DNA of 64,000 nucleotides from Fragilaria crotonensis (Eukaryota; Bacillariophyta; Fragilariophyceae; Fragilariales; Fragilariaceae). The DNA lies in NCBI GenBank assembly GCA_022925895.1, contig JAKSYS010000240.1:16295-80294 (forward strand). Reading direction: 5' to 3'. Under the pieces are notes generated by a model. That model did no database searches. It saw only the letters and a list, made by a program, of their open reading frames with translations, and had not been told where the DNA came from. Positions 9,146 to 18,855 of this stretch are shown in pieces; the first letter of the stretch is position 1; each line of letters starts with the position of its first letter. The translations under genes and the position numbers were made by a program.

Positions 9146-11254
9146 ATGGCCCATGACAGCGACGAAGAAGGAGCCAGTCTATGTAAACGACTCCAATTCG
9201 TGAATCTTGATTTAGAATTGATTCAGAATGCTCGAGATGGGAATCTTGACGGGGTTCGTGACCTCTTGGAACAAGGAGGGAATATGAATGCCAAAATTGG
9301 TGTTCATGGCAACACTGCTCTCATCTTGGCAAGTGCAAGGGGCCATTTGGAAGTAGTTCGCGTGTTATTGGATCACAACGAGACGGTGGATGTGAATATT
9401 CAGAATCATAATGGCCGGACGGCTCTCATTTTAGCGAGCTACTATGGCCGATTGGAAGTGGTTCGTGAGTTATTAAATCACGATGGGATAGACGTGAATA
9501 TCCAGGATACGGACCAACATACAGCACTCATCTTGGCGAGCAATACTGGAGAATCGCAAGTTGTTCGTGCTTTATTGCAACACGGAGGGGTCGATGTAAA
9601 TATTCAGGATCAAAATGGTAGGACAGCTCTCATCTGTGCAAGCAATAATAATCATTTGGAAGTGGCTGGTGATTTATCGCGTCACCGAGGAGTGAAGTTG
9701 AATATTCGGGATAATGACGGCGACACAGCTCTCCTCTGTGCAACCAATAATGAAAATTTGGAAATGGTTCGTTGTTTATTGGATAATGGCAGGACAGCTC
9801 TCATCTGTGCAAGCGATAATGGCCATTGGGAAGTGGTTCGTCAGTTATTGTACGTCGACAGGATGAATGTGAATATGCAAGACTTTAATGGCAGGACAGC
9901 TCTCATCTGTGCAAGCGATAATGGTCAATGGCAAGTGGTTTGTGAGTTAATGGAATTTGGAGGTTTGGAGGTGAATATGCAGGATAATAATGGCAGGACA
10001 GCTCTCATCTGTGCAAGCGATAATGGTCATTGGCATGTTGTTTGTGAGTTATTGCGACATGGAGGTTTGGAGATGAATAAGCAGGAGAATAATGGCAGGA
10101 CAGCTCTCATCTGTGCAAGCGATAATGGCCATTTGGGAGTGGTTCGTGAGTTAATGGAATTTGGAGGTTTGGAGGTGAATATGCAGGACAATAATGGCAG
10201 GACAGCTCTCATCTATGCAAGCGATAATGGCCATTTGGATGTGGTTTATGACTTATTGCGATTTGGTGGTTTGGAGGTGAATACGCAGGACAATAATGGC
10301 AGGACAGCTCTCATCTGTGCAAGCGATAATGGCCATTTGGATGTGGTTTGTGAGTTAATGAAATTTGGAGGTTTGGAGGTGAATATGCAGGACTATAATG
10401 GCAGGACAGCTCTCATTTGCGCAAGCGATAGTGGTCATCTGCATGTGGCTCGTGTTTTATTGCAAATTGAAGGTTTTGTGAATATGCAGGAAAATAATGG
10501 CAGGACAGCTCTCATCTGTGCAAGCGATAATGGCCATTGGGAAGTGGTTCGTCAGTTATTGTACGTCGACAGGATGAATGTGAATATGCAAGACTTTAAT
10601 GGCAGGACAGCTCTCATCTGTGCAAGCGATAATGGTCATTGGCAAGTGGTTTGTGAGTTAATGAAATTTGGAGGTTTGGAGGTGAATATGCAGGAGAATA
10701 GTGGCAGGACAGCTCTCATCTGTGCAAGCTTAAATGGCCATGAGGAAGTGGTTGATGCTTTATTACGTCGACAAAGAGTTAATGCGAATATCCGAGATAA
10801 CGTTGGCAGGACAGCTCTCATCTGTGCAAGCGATATTGGCCATTCGGAAGTGGTTCGTGCTTTGTTGCGACTTTTAGGTTTGGATGTGAATATGATGGAT
10901 AACGATGGCAGGACAGCTCTCATCTGTGCAAGCGATAATGGCCATTTGGATGTGGTTCGTGCTTTGTTGCGATTTGGTGGTTTGGATGTGAATACGCAGG
11001 ACAATAATGGCAGGACAGCTCTGATCTTTGCAAGCGATTATGGCCATCTGCTTGTGGTTCGTGAGTTATTGGACGACGAGAGGATGAATGTTGATATCAT
11101 GGATAACGATGGCAGGACAGCTCTCATGTGTGCACGAGATAATGGTCGTTTCGACGTGGTTGGTGATTTATTACATCACCAAAGGGTGATTGAGAATATC
11201 TGTCGAGAGCTACAGTGCTACTGTCGAAGCAGACGGTGCTACTGTCGAGGCTAA
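9146..11254 (+). CDS. Ankyrin-repeat protein B (3' end replaced by an LTR)
   Basis: The protein has about 702 residues with some 20 ankyrin repeats, most built on the almost invariant core GRTALICASDNGH. The ATG at 9146 (MAHDSDEE) matches gene A; the frame is open upstream with a CAG/CTG-rich leader but no ATG. The last 17 residues (from 11201) are read from the inserted copia LTR. The native sequence breaks off at HQRVIENI, and its continuation is found after the element at 16950. Two internal rearrangements are visible: a deletion inside one repeat near 9785, and a 200-bp block duplicated 711 bp apart. The LTR adds only a short foreign tail, so the protein may still be made. Function beyond interaction scaffolding is unknown. 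Confidence 0.75.
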   Translation: MAHDSDEEGASLCKRLQFVNLDLELIQNARDGNLDGVRDLLEQGGNMNAKIGVHGNTALILASARGHLEVVRVLLDHNETVDVNIQNHNGRTALILASYYGRLEVVRELLNHDGIDVNIQDTDQHTALILASNTGESQVVRALLQHGGVDVNIQDQNGRTALICASNNNHLEVAGDLSRHRGVKLNIRDNDGDTALLCATNNENLEMVRCLLDNGRTALICASDNGHWEVVRQLLYVDRMNVNMQDFNGRTALICASDNGQWQVVCELMEFGGLEVNMQDNNGRTALICASDNGHWHVVCELLRHGGLEMNKQENNGRTALICASDNGHLGVVRELMEFGGLEVNMQDNNGRTALIYASDNGHLDVVYDLLRFGGLEVNTQDNNGRTALICASDNGHLDVVCELMKFGGLEVNMQDYNGRTALICASDSGHLHVARVLLQIEGFVNMQENNGRTALICASDNGHWEVVRQLLYVDRMNVNMQDFNGRTALICASDNGHWQVVCELMKFGGLEVNMQENSGRTALICASLNGHEEVVDALLRRQRVNANIRDNVGRTALICASDIGHSEVVRALLRLLGLDVNMMDNDGRTALICASDNGHLDVVRALLRFGGLDVNTQDNNGRTALIFASDYGHLLVVRELLDDERMNVDIMDNDGRTALMCARDNGRFDVVGDLLHHQRVIENICRELQCYCRSRRCYCRG
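9788..9985 (+). repeat. Internal duplication in ankyrin gene B, copy 1
   Basis: About 200 bp here recur at 10499-10696 with only two differences seen by eye. The offset of 711 bp equals 237 codons, so the reading frame is kept. Confidence 0.75.
10499..10696 (+). repeat. Internal duplication in ankyrin gene B, copy 2
   Basis: This is the partner of 9788-9985. Both copies encode the distinctive repeat containing YVDRMNVNMQDF, which occurs nowhere else in the window. Confidence 0.75.
11195..11200. repeat. Target-site duplication, copia left side
   Basis: AATATC directly precedes the left LTR and recurs at 16950-16955 directly after the right LTR. The usual copia size is 5 bp; the sixth base may be chance. 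Confidence 0.8.
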
Positions 11255-11726
11255 CAGTGCTACAGTGCTAGCAACACCGTATGCTATGGACGACGGTAGC
11301 AATGGCTTCTGTTCTGCTGCTCTTCTTGATGCCAGGGAATGGACTGAAGTCACAAGGAAGGCCAAGACTAGAAAGGCTGGAAGACCTCCTGGCATGCAGG
11401 GATCTACTGAGAGATCCCAGGAGGCATCACCCGTGAAGGAATGAAGACTTCACAGGTGTGGAATCTACTGTGAAGTCTGATTTGGTGTCAGTTCTTCAAG
11501 ATTAGATTTGTTGTATGGAACCTACAGGATGAAGTCTTTTGTGGTCTGATTGGAGAGCTTTTTAAGCTCTCATCAGTGATTGAATGATGACTTTAGAGGT
11601 AGTTTAATAAACAAACTAGGCACACAATATCAAGAATTAGCAAGTGAGTAGAGGACTATCTACTGTCACATTTTGCACGATATTTTCGATCTACTGTACG
11701 GTTACTACAGTACGGAATATTTAACA
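11201..11726 (+). repeat. Left LTR of the copia element
   Basis: The LTR begins TGTCGAGAGC and ends TATTTAACA. It is identical to the right LTR except for a missing C near the equivalent of 16528 and a T for C near the equivalent of 16887. The first 240 bases are open in the frame continuous with the pol gene of the right side. Confidence 0.95.
11399..11571 (+). other. Three perfect stem-loops in the LTR
   Basis: Three inverted repeats lie within 175 bp: GGGATCT/AGATCCC (11399-11418, 6-nt loop), GACTTCACAG/CTGTGAAGTC (11446-11477, 12-nt loop) and GAGAGCTT/AAGCTCTC (11553-11571, 3-nt loop). They recur in the right LTR. They may act at RNA level (end formation, packaging or strand transfer), but this is inference. 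Confidence 0.6.
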
Positions 11727-11775
11727 CGTTTATAAACGACAAGTTAAATTGACATCAAAGAAACAGTAAGACAAA

Positions 11776-14751
11776 ATGGTTTCCGAGGATTCGGAATCTA
11801 ACTTTGGAACGACAGTTCGTGCGTTTGCGTTTGACGGCGACGAGACGAAGTTCCGTGCGTGGGAAGGTAAGACGCTTGCCCTCGCTGCGTCCAAGGGGTT
11901 TTTGCTCGCTCTGACGCGAATCGAGGCACGACCGGGACTCACTCCTGAACAGTATGAGAATGGTGAAGTGGAAGAGCCGGTTAGGCAGGCCACTGGAGTA
12001 CCAGCTGGCACGGGTGCAGTGGAAGGCGCCGCAGTGACCTCGACCAGAGCTACGACACCGTTGGAAAATCGTAAGTACTTGTCCCGCGCGGCTGCTTGGG
12101 CGTACCTACAGATGAGCTGTACCGACAAGGCATTGGCTTTGATCCAGAGGGCTGCAGGTGACCCATCTTTGGCTTGGTCCATTCTGCAAGAGAAGTACTG
12201 TGCTACCGATGCAGAAGAGAACTTCCCTGAGCTGTCCGAAGCATTTGGAAACTGCAAGTTGAACGAAACGAAGAAAGACCCAGAACTTTGGTTCAATGAC
12301 TTGGACCATTTGAATATGAGGATCACGCGCATCAACACAAGGTACGAAAGGGACGAACTCCAGATGAAAAGCCACATCATGACATCCATGTCCAGTGGTT
12401 ATGACCCAGTGGTATTGAAGTACCGTGGAGAACTTGCTGAAACCCCGATTGCCAAGCTACGTAAGGAGATTACACTGCAGTACAAGGCACTACTCAAAGG
12501 GGGCAATAAGAACAAGTCAGAGTCAGCCATAGTGGCTAACGTCAACAAGCATCCTTACAAGAAGTTTAAGGGCACGTGCCGCAACTGCGGCAAGATCGGA
12601 CATAAGGCAGACGAGTGTCGTTCTGCAAAATCCGAAACGGCTGCGTCCCATGGTACAGAGAAAGCGGCTGGAGACAAGTCAAATGTCACGTGTTTCAACT
12701 GTCAGGAGAAAGGACATTATGCGAACAAGTGCCCAAAACCAAAAACGGAGAAAACAGCGAACAATATGGCTATGTTTGTGGGAGTTGCTGCAGTGGAGAT
12801 CGGGGAGACCATCATCCATGCCACGGAGACCCACAGTACTGAGCCACACGAAATCTCGGATACGTTCTTCGATGACTGGGCAGATGACTCTTGGGATGAA
12901 GAACACGGGTTTGTTGATGTCGGAGAATTTGAGTCGTTCTTTGAAGGGAACCCGCTTACGGAGAATCTCATGCCGTTGGAACCCGCAGAAATCCCATACA
13001 TGGTCACGGAGGAACAGTCGGAGTACGTCAACACTGTTACCATCACGGAGGAATTTGTCGGATCTGTCGGAGTTGACGGTCAAGAGAAATGGCTCTTGGA
13101 CTCAGGGGCAACCTGTGGTGTCACGTATGACAAAAGCAACATGACAGAAATGCGGGCATCCGACAAAATGATTACAATCGGCAATGGCGCTCAGGTCGCT
13201 ACCCTCGGACAAGGAACGGTATCACTTATGGATGCAGTCGGGAATCTGGTGACTTTGACCGATGTCTACTATGCACCCAAGTTTACTAAACACATCGTGA
13301 GTCTTCGGAAATTGATCGATGACGATTGGAAGTTGGATAATGCGGATAAAGCTGAGTTTGTCTTGACGGATCCCAATACGACAACATCTGTGCGTTTCGA
13401 AAGGAATAACAATGACCAACTCTACTATTTAAGCGGCACACGCACGTCGGGCCACGACGTTGAAGCTGTCCATAGTCTCACGACTAAACCAGTGACACTG
13501 GATATCAATATTGCGCATGGGTTACTTGGGCACCCTGATACTCGCACGGTTAAGGCGATGGCTGCTCGCCAAAACTGGACGTTAACGGGATCGGTTCTAC
13601 CATGTGGGTCATGTGCCTTAGCGAAGGCACGAGCCAAGGCGGTTCCGAAGACGACGTTGACAAAGGCTAAACATCCGGGCGAACGACTTTTTCTGGATAT
13701 TTCGGGGCCATTCAGTGACTCCTTGAACTCGAATCGGTACTGGCTTCGCATTGTGGACGATCATACTAGATTCTGCTGGGACAGTTTCCTGCCACGTAAG
13801 AGCGGTATTCATGTTCCATTGGAGGCACTCCTGATTTCAAACAAGGCCGCCGGAAAAGCCTGTAAGTACTTGCGGTGTGACAATGCTGGCGAGAACGAAT
13901 CATACGTCCAGAAGCTCTGCGCGGAACATGATGTGGTACTGGAAATGACCGCACCTAATACGCCCCAAATGAATGGAGTAGTGGAACGGAGTTTTGCTAC
14001 GTGTAAAGACCGGGCATTTGCTACTATGTACTGCGCTCGGTTCACATTGGAGTCCCAAGGTCTACTATGGCCCGAAGCTATTAACACTATGACTAAGCTT
14101 GGGAACACGCTACCACGGGCAGGCGATACCACGGATCCGTACACGGCATGGTTTGGCGCGGATGCGAAACCCAATCGGATCTTGGATTACCTACAGCCCT
14201 TCGGACGAATTGCGTATGTCACGGATCGGACTAAGATCAAATCAAAGCAGGATGCGAAGGCTTCTAAGTGTGTTTTTGTCGGATATGCGAATGATCATTC
14301 CGGCGACACGTATAAATTCTACAACCCTGCTACGAAGCATACGATTCTGTCACGTGATGTTCATCAATGGATGGAATGGCATGGACGCATCACGGCAACG
14401 GACGACCTGGCTCTTTTTGACGAATTAAATAGATTAAAGACGGATTCGGTCATAATCCCTTCTTCCCCGGTCATCCCCATCCTGTCTGATACTGATGTCG
14501 GCGTGGCTGATGACCTTTGGGAGCTTCCAGGTCTGGTACCGAAACCGCTACGGAGGAACTTCCTGACGCAACGACTACCAGTGCCTTACGTCCTGCGCGG
14601 AGGAATCTGGCTCCTGAATTTGGTTCGGGCGCAGTCACTCGAGCTCGTGCTCGTGCGACAACCGCTACCATCGCCGAGGGTCACAGGAACGAAGACACTG
14701 CGAACATGGCGACCGTGGACACGGATGACGTTTCAGAGCTACTTGTCCTGA
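11776..14751 (+). CDS. Copia Gag-protease-integrase frame
   Basis: The 991-codon frame starts at the ATG at 11776, 49 bp after the LTR. An N-terminal Gag region is followed by two CCHC zinc knuckles near residues 268 and 303 (CRNCGKIGHKADEC and CFNCQEKGHYANKC), which bind RNA. An aspartic protease motif (WLLDSGAT) lies near residue 440. Next come an HGLLGHPD pre-integrase block, a C..C pair, and an integrase core with LDISG, VDDHTR, LRCDNAGEN and PQMNGVVERSF (the D,D,E triad). From about 14515 onward the frame is read out of register, and its last 80 residues are not family-like. The true continuation is the -1 frame, which opens at 14514. The shift could be a mutation; the overlap shows no obvious slippery heptamer. 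Confidence 0.9.
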   Translation: MVSEDSESNFGTTVRAFAFDGDETKFRAWEGKTLALAASKGFLLALTRIEARPGLTPEQYENGEVEEPVRQATGVPAGTGAVEGAAVTSTRATTPLENRKYLSRAAAWAYLQMSCTDKALALIQRAAGDPSLAWSILQEKYCATDAEENFPELSEAFGNCKLNETKKDPELWFNDLDHLNMRITRINTRYERDELQMKSHIMTSMSSGYDPVVLKYRGELAETPIAKLRKEITLQYKALLKGGNKNKSESAIVANVNKHPYKKFKGTCRNCGKIGHKADECRSAKSETAASHGTEKAAGDKSNVTCFNCQEKGHYANKCPKPKTEKTANNMAMFVGVAAVEIGETIIHATETHSTEPHEISDTFFDDWADDSWDEEHGFVDVGEFESFFEGNPLTENLMPLEPAEIPYMVTEEQSEYVNTVTITEEFVGSVGVDGQEKWLLDSGATCGVTYDKSNMTEMRASDKMITIGNGAQVATLGQGTVSLMDAVGNLVTLTDVYYAPKFTKHIVSLRKLIDDDWKLDNADKAEFVLTDPNTTTSVRFERNNNDQLYYLSGTRTSGHDVEAVHSLTTKPVTLDINIAHGLLGHPDTRTVKAMAARQNWTLTGSVLPCGSCALAKARAKAVPKTTLTKAKHPGERLFLDISGPFSDSLNSNRYWLRIVDDHTRFCWDSFLPRKSGIHVPLEALLISNKAAGKACKYLRCDNAGENESYVQKLCAEHDVVLEMTAPNTPQMNGVVERSFATCKDRAFATMYCARFTLESQGLLWPEAINTMTKLGNTLPRAGDTTDPYTAWFGADAKPNRILDYLQPFGRIAYVTDRTKIKSKQDAKASKCVFVGYANDHSGDTYKFYNPATKHTILSRDVHQWMEWHGRITATDDLALFDELNRLKTDSVIIPSSPVIPILSDTDVGVADDLWELPGLVPKPLRRNFLTQRLPVPYVLRGGIWLLNLVRAQSLELVLVRQPLPSPRVTGTKTLRTWRPWTRMTFQSYLS

Positions 14752-16166
14752 ATGCCTTGATGCAGTCGGACCCCCAGGAGGGAGTACCGAAGAACTACAA
14801 AGAACTAATTAAACTTAACGATCCCTTATGGCAACAATCTTTGGATGACGAATTGGAGAACTTCCTGAAGCGAGACGCATGGGAATTCATATCTCGGAAA
14901 GAGCTACCGGACAATCGCAAGACACTTCACTGCCGATGGATATTCAAGATGAAGACGAACGGATCAAAGAAGTCACGAAGTGTCATCAAAGGCTACGAAC
15001 AGATACCAGGAGTAGACTATGTTGAGTCATTCTCCCCGCTTGCTACAAACACTACGATCAAGGTGACCGTGGCTATGACAATGGAACAAATGGTCATCCA
15101 CAATGATTGGGTCATTGAAATGGTGGACGTTGAAGCGGCATTCCTTAACGCCCCAGTCGACACTGACGTCTATATCGAATTGCCCGAAGGCTTGAAGGAG
15201 CACCATCTCAAGAAGTACCAGCCCCTAATCAAGTTCGACATTCGAGACACCATCATCAAGTTGAAACGAGCCCAGTACGGCCTCGTACAAAGTCCACGAC
15301 TCTGGATGTATACATTTGCGAAGATCCTAGCGAAACTTGGATTGGTCCAATGTAAGACAGATCCTTGCCTCTTTACTCTGCATGACGAATTCGACAACCT
15401 ACTGGCCATAGTAGTGGTATACTGCGACGACAGCATCATCACGGGGTTTCGAACAGTGGTTGACCGACTCAAACAAGGAATATCGGGTGCCGTGACTATT
15501 TCTGATCTTGGAAAACTGGAGCGACATCTCGGAGTGGACTACGAATTTGGTCTAGACGAGTATGGGAGCTACATTAAGTCGAGTATGACAGAATACATAG
15601 CATCTATCGTTCGGGATTTTGAGAAAGACTTAGCGACGACGCTGAAGGATTACAAGACGCCAGGTGCTGCTGTGACTCCCCCTCTACGCTCGACGCCAGA
15701 AGACGAAATTATCCTGCATGAGTTGTATCGGTCCTATGTGGGCCGCGTGATGTTCGCCTGCGGGAAGTCGGAACCAACGATTTCGAATGCATGCCGCGAG
15801 CTCACCTGCCATCTCAATGCTCCCAACGCCACTCATTGGTCTGCCCTCAAGAATCTGATCGGCTACCTGAAAGGCAAAAGCTTCCAAGGCCTGAAGATGC
15901 GAGCGCCGAAGGACAGGAGAGTGGTCGCCTTCGTCGATTCGGACTATGCATCCGACCGAGGCGACCGGAAGAGTATCTCTGGCTACCTCGTCACCATCGG
16001 AGGTTGTTTGGTGTCTTGGCAGTCGAAAAAGCAGACGGGCGTAACGCTCTCGTCGACTGAATCGGAGTTTGTGGCCATGAGCATGGCGGCGACCGAAATT
16101 AAGTTTGTCGTTTCTCTGTTGACGGGGAGCTTTTCAAGGGTCCTCCCACTCTCCCAAGTATTTTGA
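14517..16166 (+). CDS. Copia reverse transcriptase-RNase H frame
   Basis: The frame encodes the copia reverse transcriptase. It shows LHCRWIFKMK, VEAAFLNAPVDTDVYIELPEG, LKRAQYGLVQSPRLW and the polymerase signature VVYCDDSIITG (YCDD). RNase H follows, with VDSDYASD and STESEFVAMSMAATE. It has no ATG near its beginning and depends on the preceding frame. It ends at a TGA because one base is missing from a G run at about 16123-16127. After that the same protein continues in the 16163-16552 frame. All catalytic residues I could locate are present, so decay is limited to the shifts. Confidence 0.9.
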   Translation: MGASRSGTETATEELPDATTTSALRPARRNLAPEFGSGAVTRARARATTATIAEGHRNEDTANMATVDTDDVSELLVLNALMQSDPQEGVPKNYKELIKLNDPLWQQSLDDELENFLKRDAWEFISRKELPDNRKTLHCRWIFKMKTNGSKKSRSVIKGYEQIPGVDYVESFSPLATNTTIKVTVAMTMEQMVIHNDWVIEMVDVEAAFLNAPVDTDVYIELPEGLKEHHLKKYQPLIKFDIRDTIIKLKRAQYGLVQSPRLWMYTFAKILAKLGLVQCKTDPCLFTLHDEFDNLLAIVVVYCDDSIITGFRTVVDRLKQGISGAVTISDLGKLERHLGVDYEFGLDEYGSYIKSSMTEYIASIVRDFEKDLATTLKDYKTPGAAVTPPLRSTPEDEIILHELYRSYVGRVMFACGKSEPTISNACRELTCHLNAPNATHWSALKNLIGYLKGKSFQGLKMRAPKDRRVVAFVDSDYASDRGDRKSISGYLVTIGGCLVSWQSKKQTGVTLSSTESEFVAMSMAATEIKFVVSLLTGSFSRVLPLSQVF

Positions 16167-16552
16167 AGGAAGACAATACGGGCGCGATATTTATGGCAAA
16201 GAACACGGCCATTGGCCAGCGGACAAAGCATGTGGACATTCGGTATCGTTTTGTTAATGACATGATCCTATGTAAGGACCTAACAGTGGAACACATTCCG
16301 AGCGGCGACAATCCAAGTGACACCATGACGAAGAATCTCCCATTGGCCCTATTTGTAAAACATGCAGCGGTCATTTCGGCAGGTCGATTGGGAACCCTTT
16401 ACGATCCGCAGAACACGGAGGATGTCGAGAGCTACAGTGCTACTGTCGAAGCAGACGGTGCTACTGTCGAGGCTAACAGTGCTACAGTGCTAGCAACACC
16501 GTATGCTATGGACGACGGTAGCAATGGCCTTCTGTTCTGCTGCTCTTCTTGA
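16163..16552 (+). CDS. Copia RNase H C-terminal fragment
   Basis: The frame continues RNase H with KEDNTGAIFMAKN, TKHVDIRYRFV and GDNPSDTMTKNL, the standard copia C-terminal motifs. The frame then runs across the LTR boundary at 16423 and ends after about 40 LTR codons. In the left LTR the same frame is open about 40 codons longer, through a basic patch KAKTRKAGRPPG. The extra C near 16528 cuts that tail off here. Confidence 0.85.
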   Translation: MKEDNTGAIFMAKNTAIGQRTKHVDIRYRFVNDMILCKDLTVEHIPSGDNPSDTMTKNLPLALFVKHAAVISAGRLGTLYDPQNTEDVESYSATVEADGATVEANSATVLATPYAMDDGSNGLLFCCSS

Positions 16553-16949
16553 TGCCAGGGAATGGACTGAAGTCACAAGGAAGGCCAAGACTAGAAAGGC
16601 TGGAAGACCTCCTGGCATGCAGGGATCTACTGAGAGATCCCAGGAGGCATCACCCGTGAAGGAATGAAGACTTCACAGGTGTGGAATCTACTGTGAAGTC
16701 TGATTTGGTGTCAGTTCTTCAAGATTAGATTTGTTGTATGGAACCTACAGGATGAAGTCTTTTGTGGTCTGATTGGAGAGCTTTTTAAGCTCTCATCAGT
16801 GATTGAATGATGACTTTAGAGGTAGTTTAATAAACAAACTAGGCACACAATATCAAGAATTAGCAAGTGAGTAGAGGACTATCTACCGTCACATTTTGCA
16901 CGATATTTTCGATCTACTGTACGGTTACTACAGTACGGAATATTTAACA
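16423..16949 (+). repeat. Right LTR of the copia element
   Basis: This 527-bp LTR is the near-identical partner of 11201-11726, followed by the AATATC duplication at 16950-16955. Confidence 0.95.
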
Positions 16950-17400
16950 AATATCTATAGGACAATTATGGCGTCACAACTCGCATCTGTGCATTTAGGA
17001 ATAGCTGTTGGGAGATTGCAAGCGTCGCCGAGGGGATGAACCATAAACGTCACGAGGAGGAATGGCAGGAAGATGTTGCCGATCGTCTCCATGGAGACTC
17101 ACGTTTTAGGCGAGACGAAACAGAAATTAGAGGATGGTACAAAGCTAGAACAAGTCCGACGCAAGCATCTTAGTGTTGCGACTACAATATCCGCTGATGC
17201 TGCAGCGCTCGTCTTGTCGAAAGCGTACAACAAGCGAGGCACACACGTCGATAGGGTTCTTATTTTGCGAAGTACTCCGGAGTAGTAAAAAATATTGGTG
17301 CTACTGCTCGCAGTGATGAAGATACAATGTGCCGATCCAGTACTCAAAACAATGCGGCATACACCCCCGCTGCCTATGACAGTAATGTACCACGTGTCAC
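16950..17400 (+). repeat. 3' module of ankyrin unit B with a residual ORF
   Basis: The segment is the displaced continuation of ankyrin gene B. After AATATC it runs into TATAGGACAAT and a module homologous to 1062-1530 and 18856-19200. It contains an open frame at 17073-17285 (70 codons, ATG start) with ETKQKLEDG, LEQVRRKH and ADAAALVLSKAYN. In the other module copies the same frame is interrupted or shifted. It may be the least damaged relic of an old coding exon, but 70 codons without a known domain is weak evidence. Confidence 0.5.
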
Positions 17401-18052
17401 ATGCAGTATCTTGTCAGAATTTCCGATAATGTTTGATCATTATTGAGCATTGAGCATTGAGCACGCCACTGTCATCCAACATTCTCATTAGTCATCATCT
17501 CTGCTCACACGACGTTCTTAGTTCTCAGTGATTGAGGCTGTTGCCTGCTATCTGTTGACTTGTTGAGCACAACTCAATGGGGCGACTTCGAGCCGGAAGT
17601 CAAACACACTGTACGAGTAACCAATGATACACTACTGATAGTTGACAGTTGGCAGTTGGTACTACGATAGTACTACAGTACTTTTAAGTGGTACTGGATA
17701 CTGGAGTAGGAGCATGGTACTATGCCAGTTGATACCGCGTACTGCGTAGAGCGTTCTGGATTTTCTCCATACTCGTACCATGAGGTACTTTGTACCATAC
17801 TTCTACTCTGGTGCATAGTGCATATTGCATACATGCATAAAAAAATGTTATCCGACACACGAATCAATTCGTTGGTCGCACAACGACAAGTTCCATCCAA
17901 TCTCTCTCGTGACCACTTGCCCCCGCGCCATTGAGCAATCCACCAGCATATTGGTACAGTAACCACAAAACAGCAGCATCAGACAAAAAAGGTCCTTAGC
18001 AGCAACGAAGATATAGAAGAACAAGCGGATACATAGAAGCGACTCTTTTTAT
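17401..18052 (+). promoter_or_regulatory. 5' spacer of ankyrin unit C
   Basis: This non-coding region is related to the upstream regions of the other plus-strand ankyrin genes. It has a GTAC-rich tract at about 17660-17800, then TCGTTGGTCGCACAA and ATTGGTACA words of the conserved leader around 17870-17960. The ancestral start region is damaged: an in-frame TAG precedes the usable ATG at 18053. Confidence 0.45.
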
Positions 18053-18855
18053 ATGGATCTTGATTACGAATTGATTCAATACGCCGGAGATGGGAATCTC
18101 GACCGGGTTCGTGACCTCTTGCGACGAGGGGCCAATGTGAATGCCACAAGTCCCGGCTTTGGAAACACGGCTCTTATCATGGCAAGCTATAATAGACATT
18201 CGGAAGTGGTTGGTGAATTACTAAATCACGAGGTGGATGTGAATATTCAAGACAATGATGGAAGGACAGCACTCATCTGTGCAAGCGATAATGACGATTG
18301 GGATTTGGTTGATATGTTATTGGACGACGAAGGGGTGGATGTGAATATTCAGGACAATAATGGCAGGACAGCTCTCATCTATGCAAGCGATAATGGCCAT
18401 TTGTCTGTGCTTTGGCTGTTATTGGACGACGAAGGGGTGGATGTGAATATTCAGGATAACGATGGCAAGACAGCTCTCATCTATGCATGCGATAATGGCG
18501 ATGTGATTCCGGTCCGTGACTTATTGTATCATGATGAGGTAAATGTGAAGACAACCATGGCAGAACAGCTCTCATCTATGCAAGCGATAATGACCATTCG
18601 GATGTGGTTCATTATATATTGCTATTTAGAGGTTTGGAGGTGAATATGCAGGACAATAATGGCAGGACAGCTCTCATCTATGCAAGCGATAATGGTCATC
18701 GGAATGTGGTTTATGACTTATTGCGATTTGGAGGTTTGGATGTGAATATCGTGGATAACAATGGCAGGACAGCTTTCATATGTGCACTCGATAATAGTCA
18801 TATGGTCGTGGTTGATTATTTATTTGATCACCATAGCGTGGTTGAGAATATCTAG
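18053..18855 (+). pseudogene. Ankyrin-repeat gene C (frameshifted)
   Basis: From ATG 18053 (MDLDYELIQYAGDGN) the gene encodes about five ankyrin repeats very like gene A. At about 18545 a stretch corresponding to NIQD has lost 7 bases (GTGAAGACAACC instead of the family's GTGAATATCCAGGACAACC). The frame then changes; the original repeats continue in the second frame from about 18550 to the stop at 18855 after VVENI. The first frame runs out of register to 18643. The gene would otherwise be about 270 codons. A truncated protein of about 165 ankyrin residues plus a foreign tail could still be made. Confidence 0.75.

Larger units (their letters stand above)
11201..16949 (+). mobile_element. Ty1/copia LTR retrotransposon
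   Basis: This is a complete 5.75-kb element with LTRs starting TG and ending CA and an AATATC target duplication. Its internal coding order is Gag, protease, integrase, reverse transcriptase, RNase H, which defines the copia superfamily because integrase precedes reverse transcriptase. The LTRs (526 and 527 bp) show one indel and one substitution, so insertion was recent. A purine-rich tract (ACGGAGGA) abuts the right LTR. No canonical initiator-Met primer site (TGGTATCAGAGC type) follows the left LTR. The element interrupted the 3' end of ankyrin gene B. Three single-base shifts break the polyprotein, so this copy looks non-autonomous unless those are consensus errors. Confidence 0.95.

Noticed and set aside
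14500-14751. Programmed -1 frameshift between integrase and reverse transcriptase of the copia element
   Set aside because: No slippery heptamer is visible in the overlap, and a second shift of the same kind occurs at 16123-16127 inside RNase H. Random single-base loss or consensus error is simpler.
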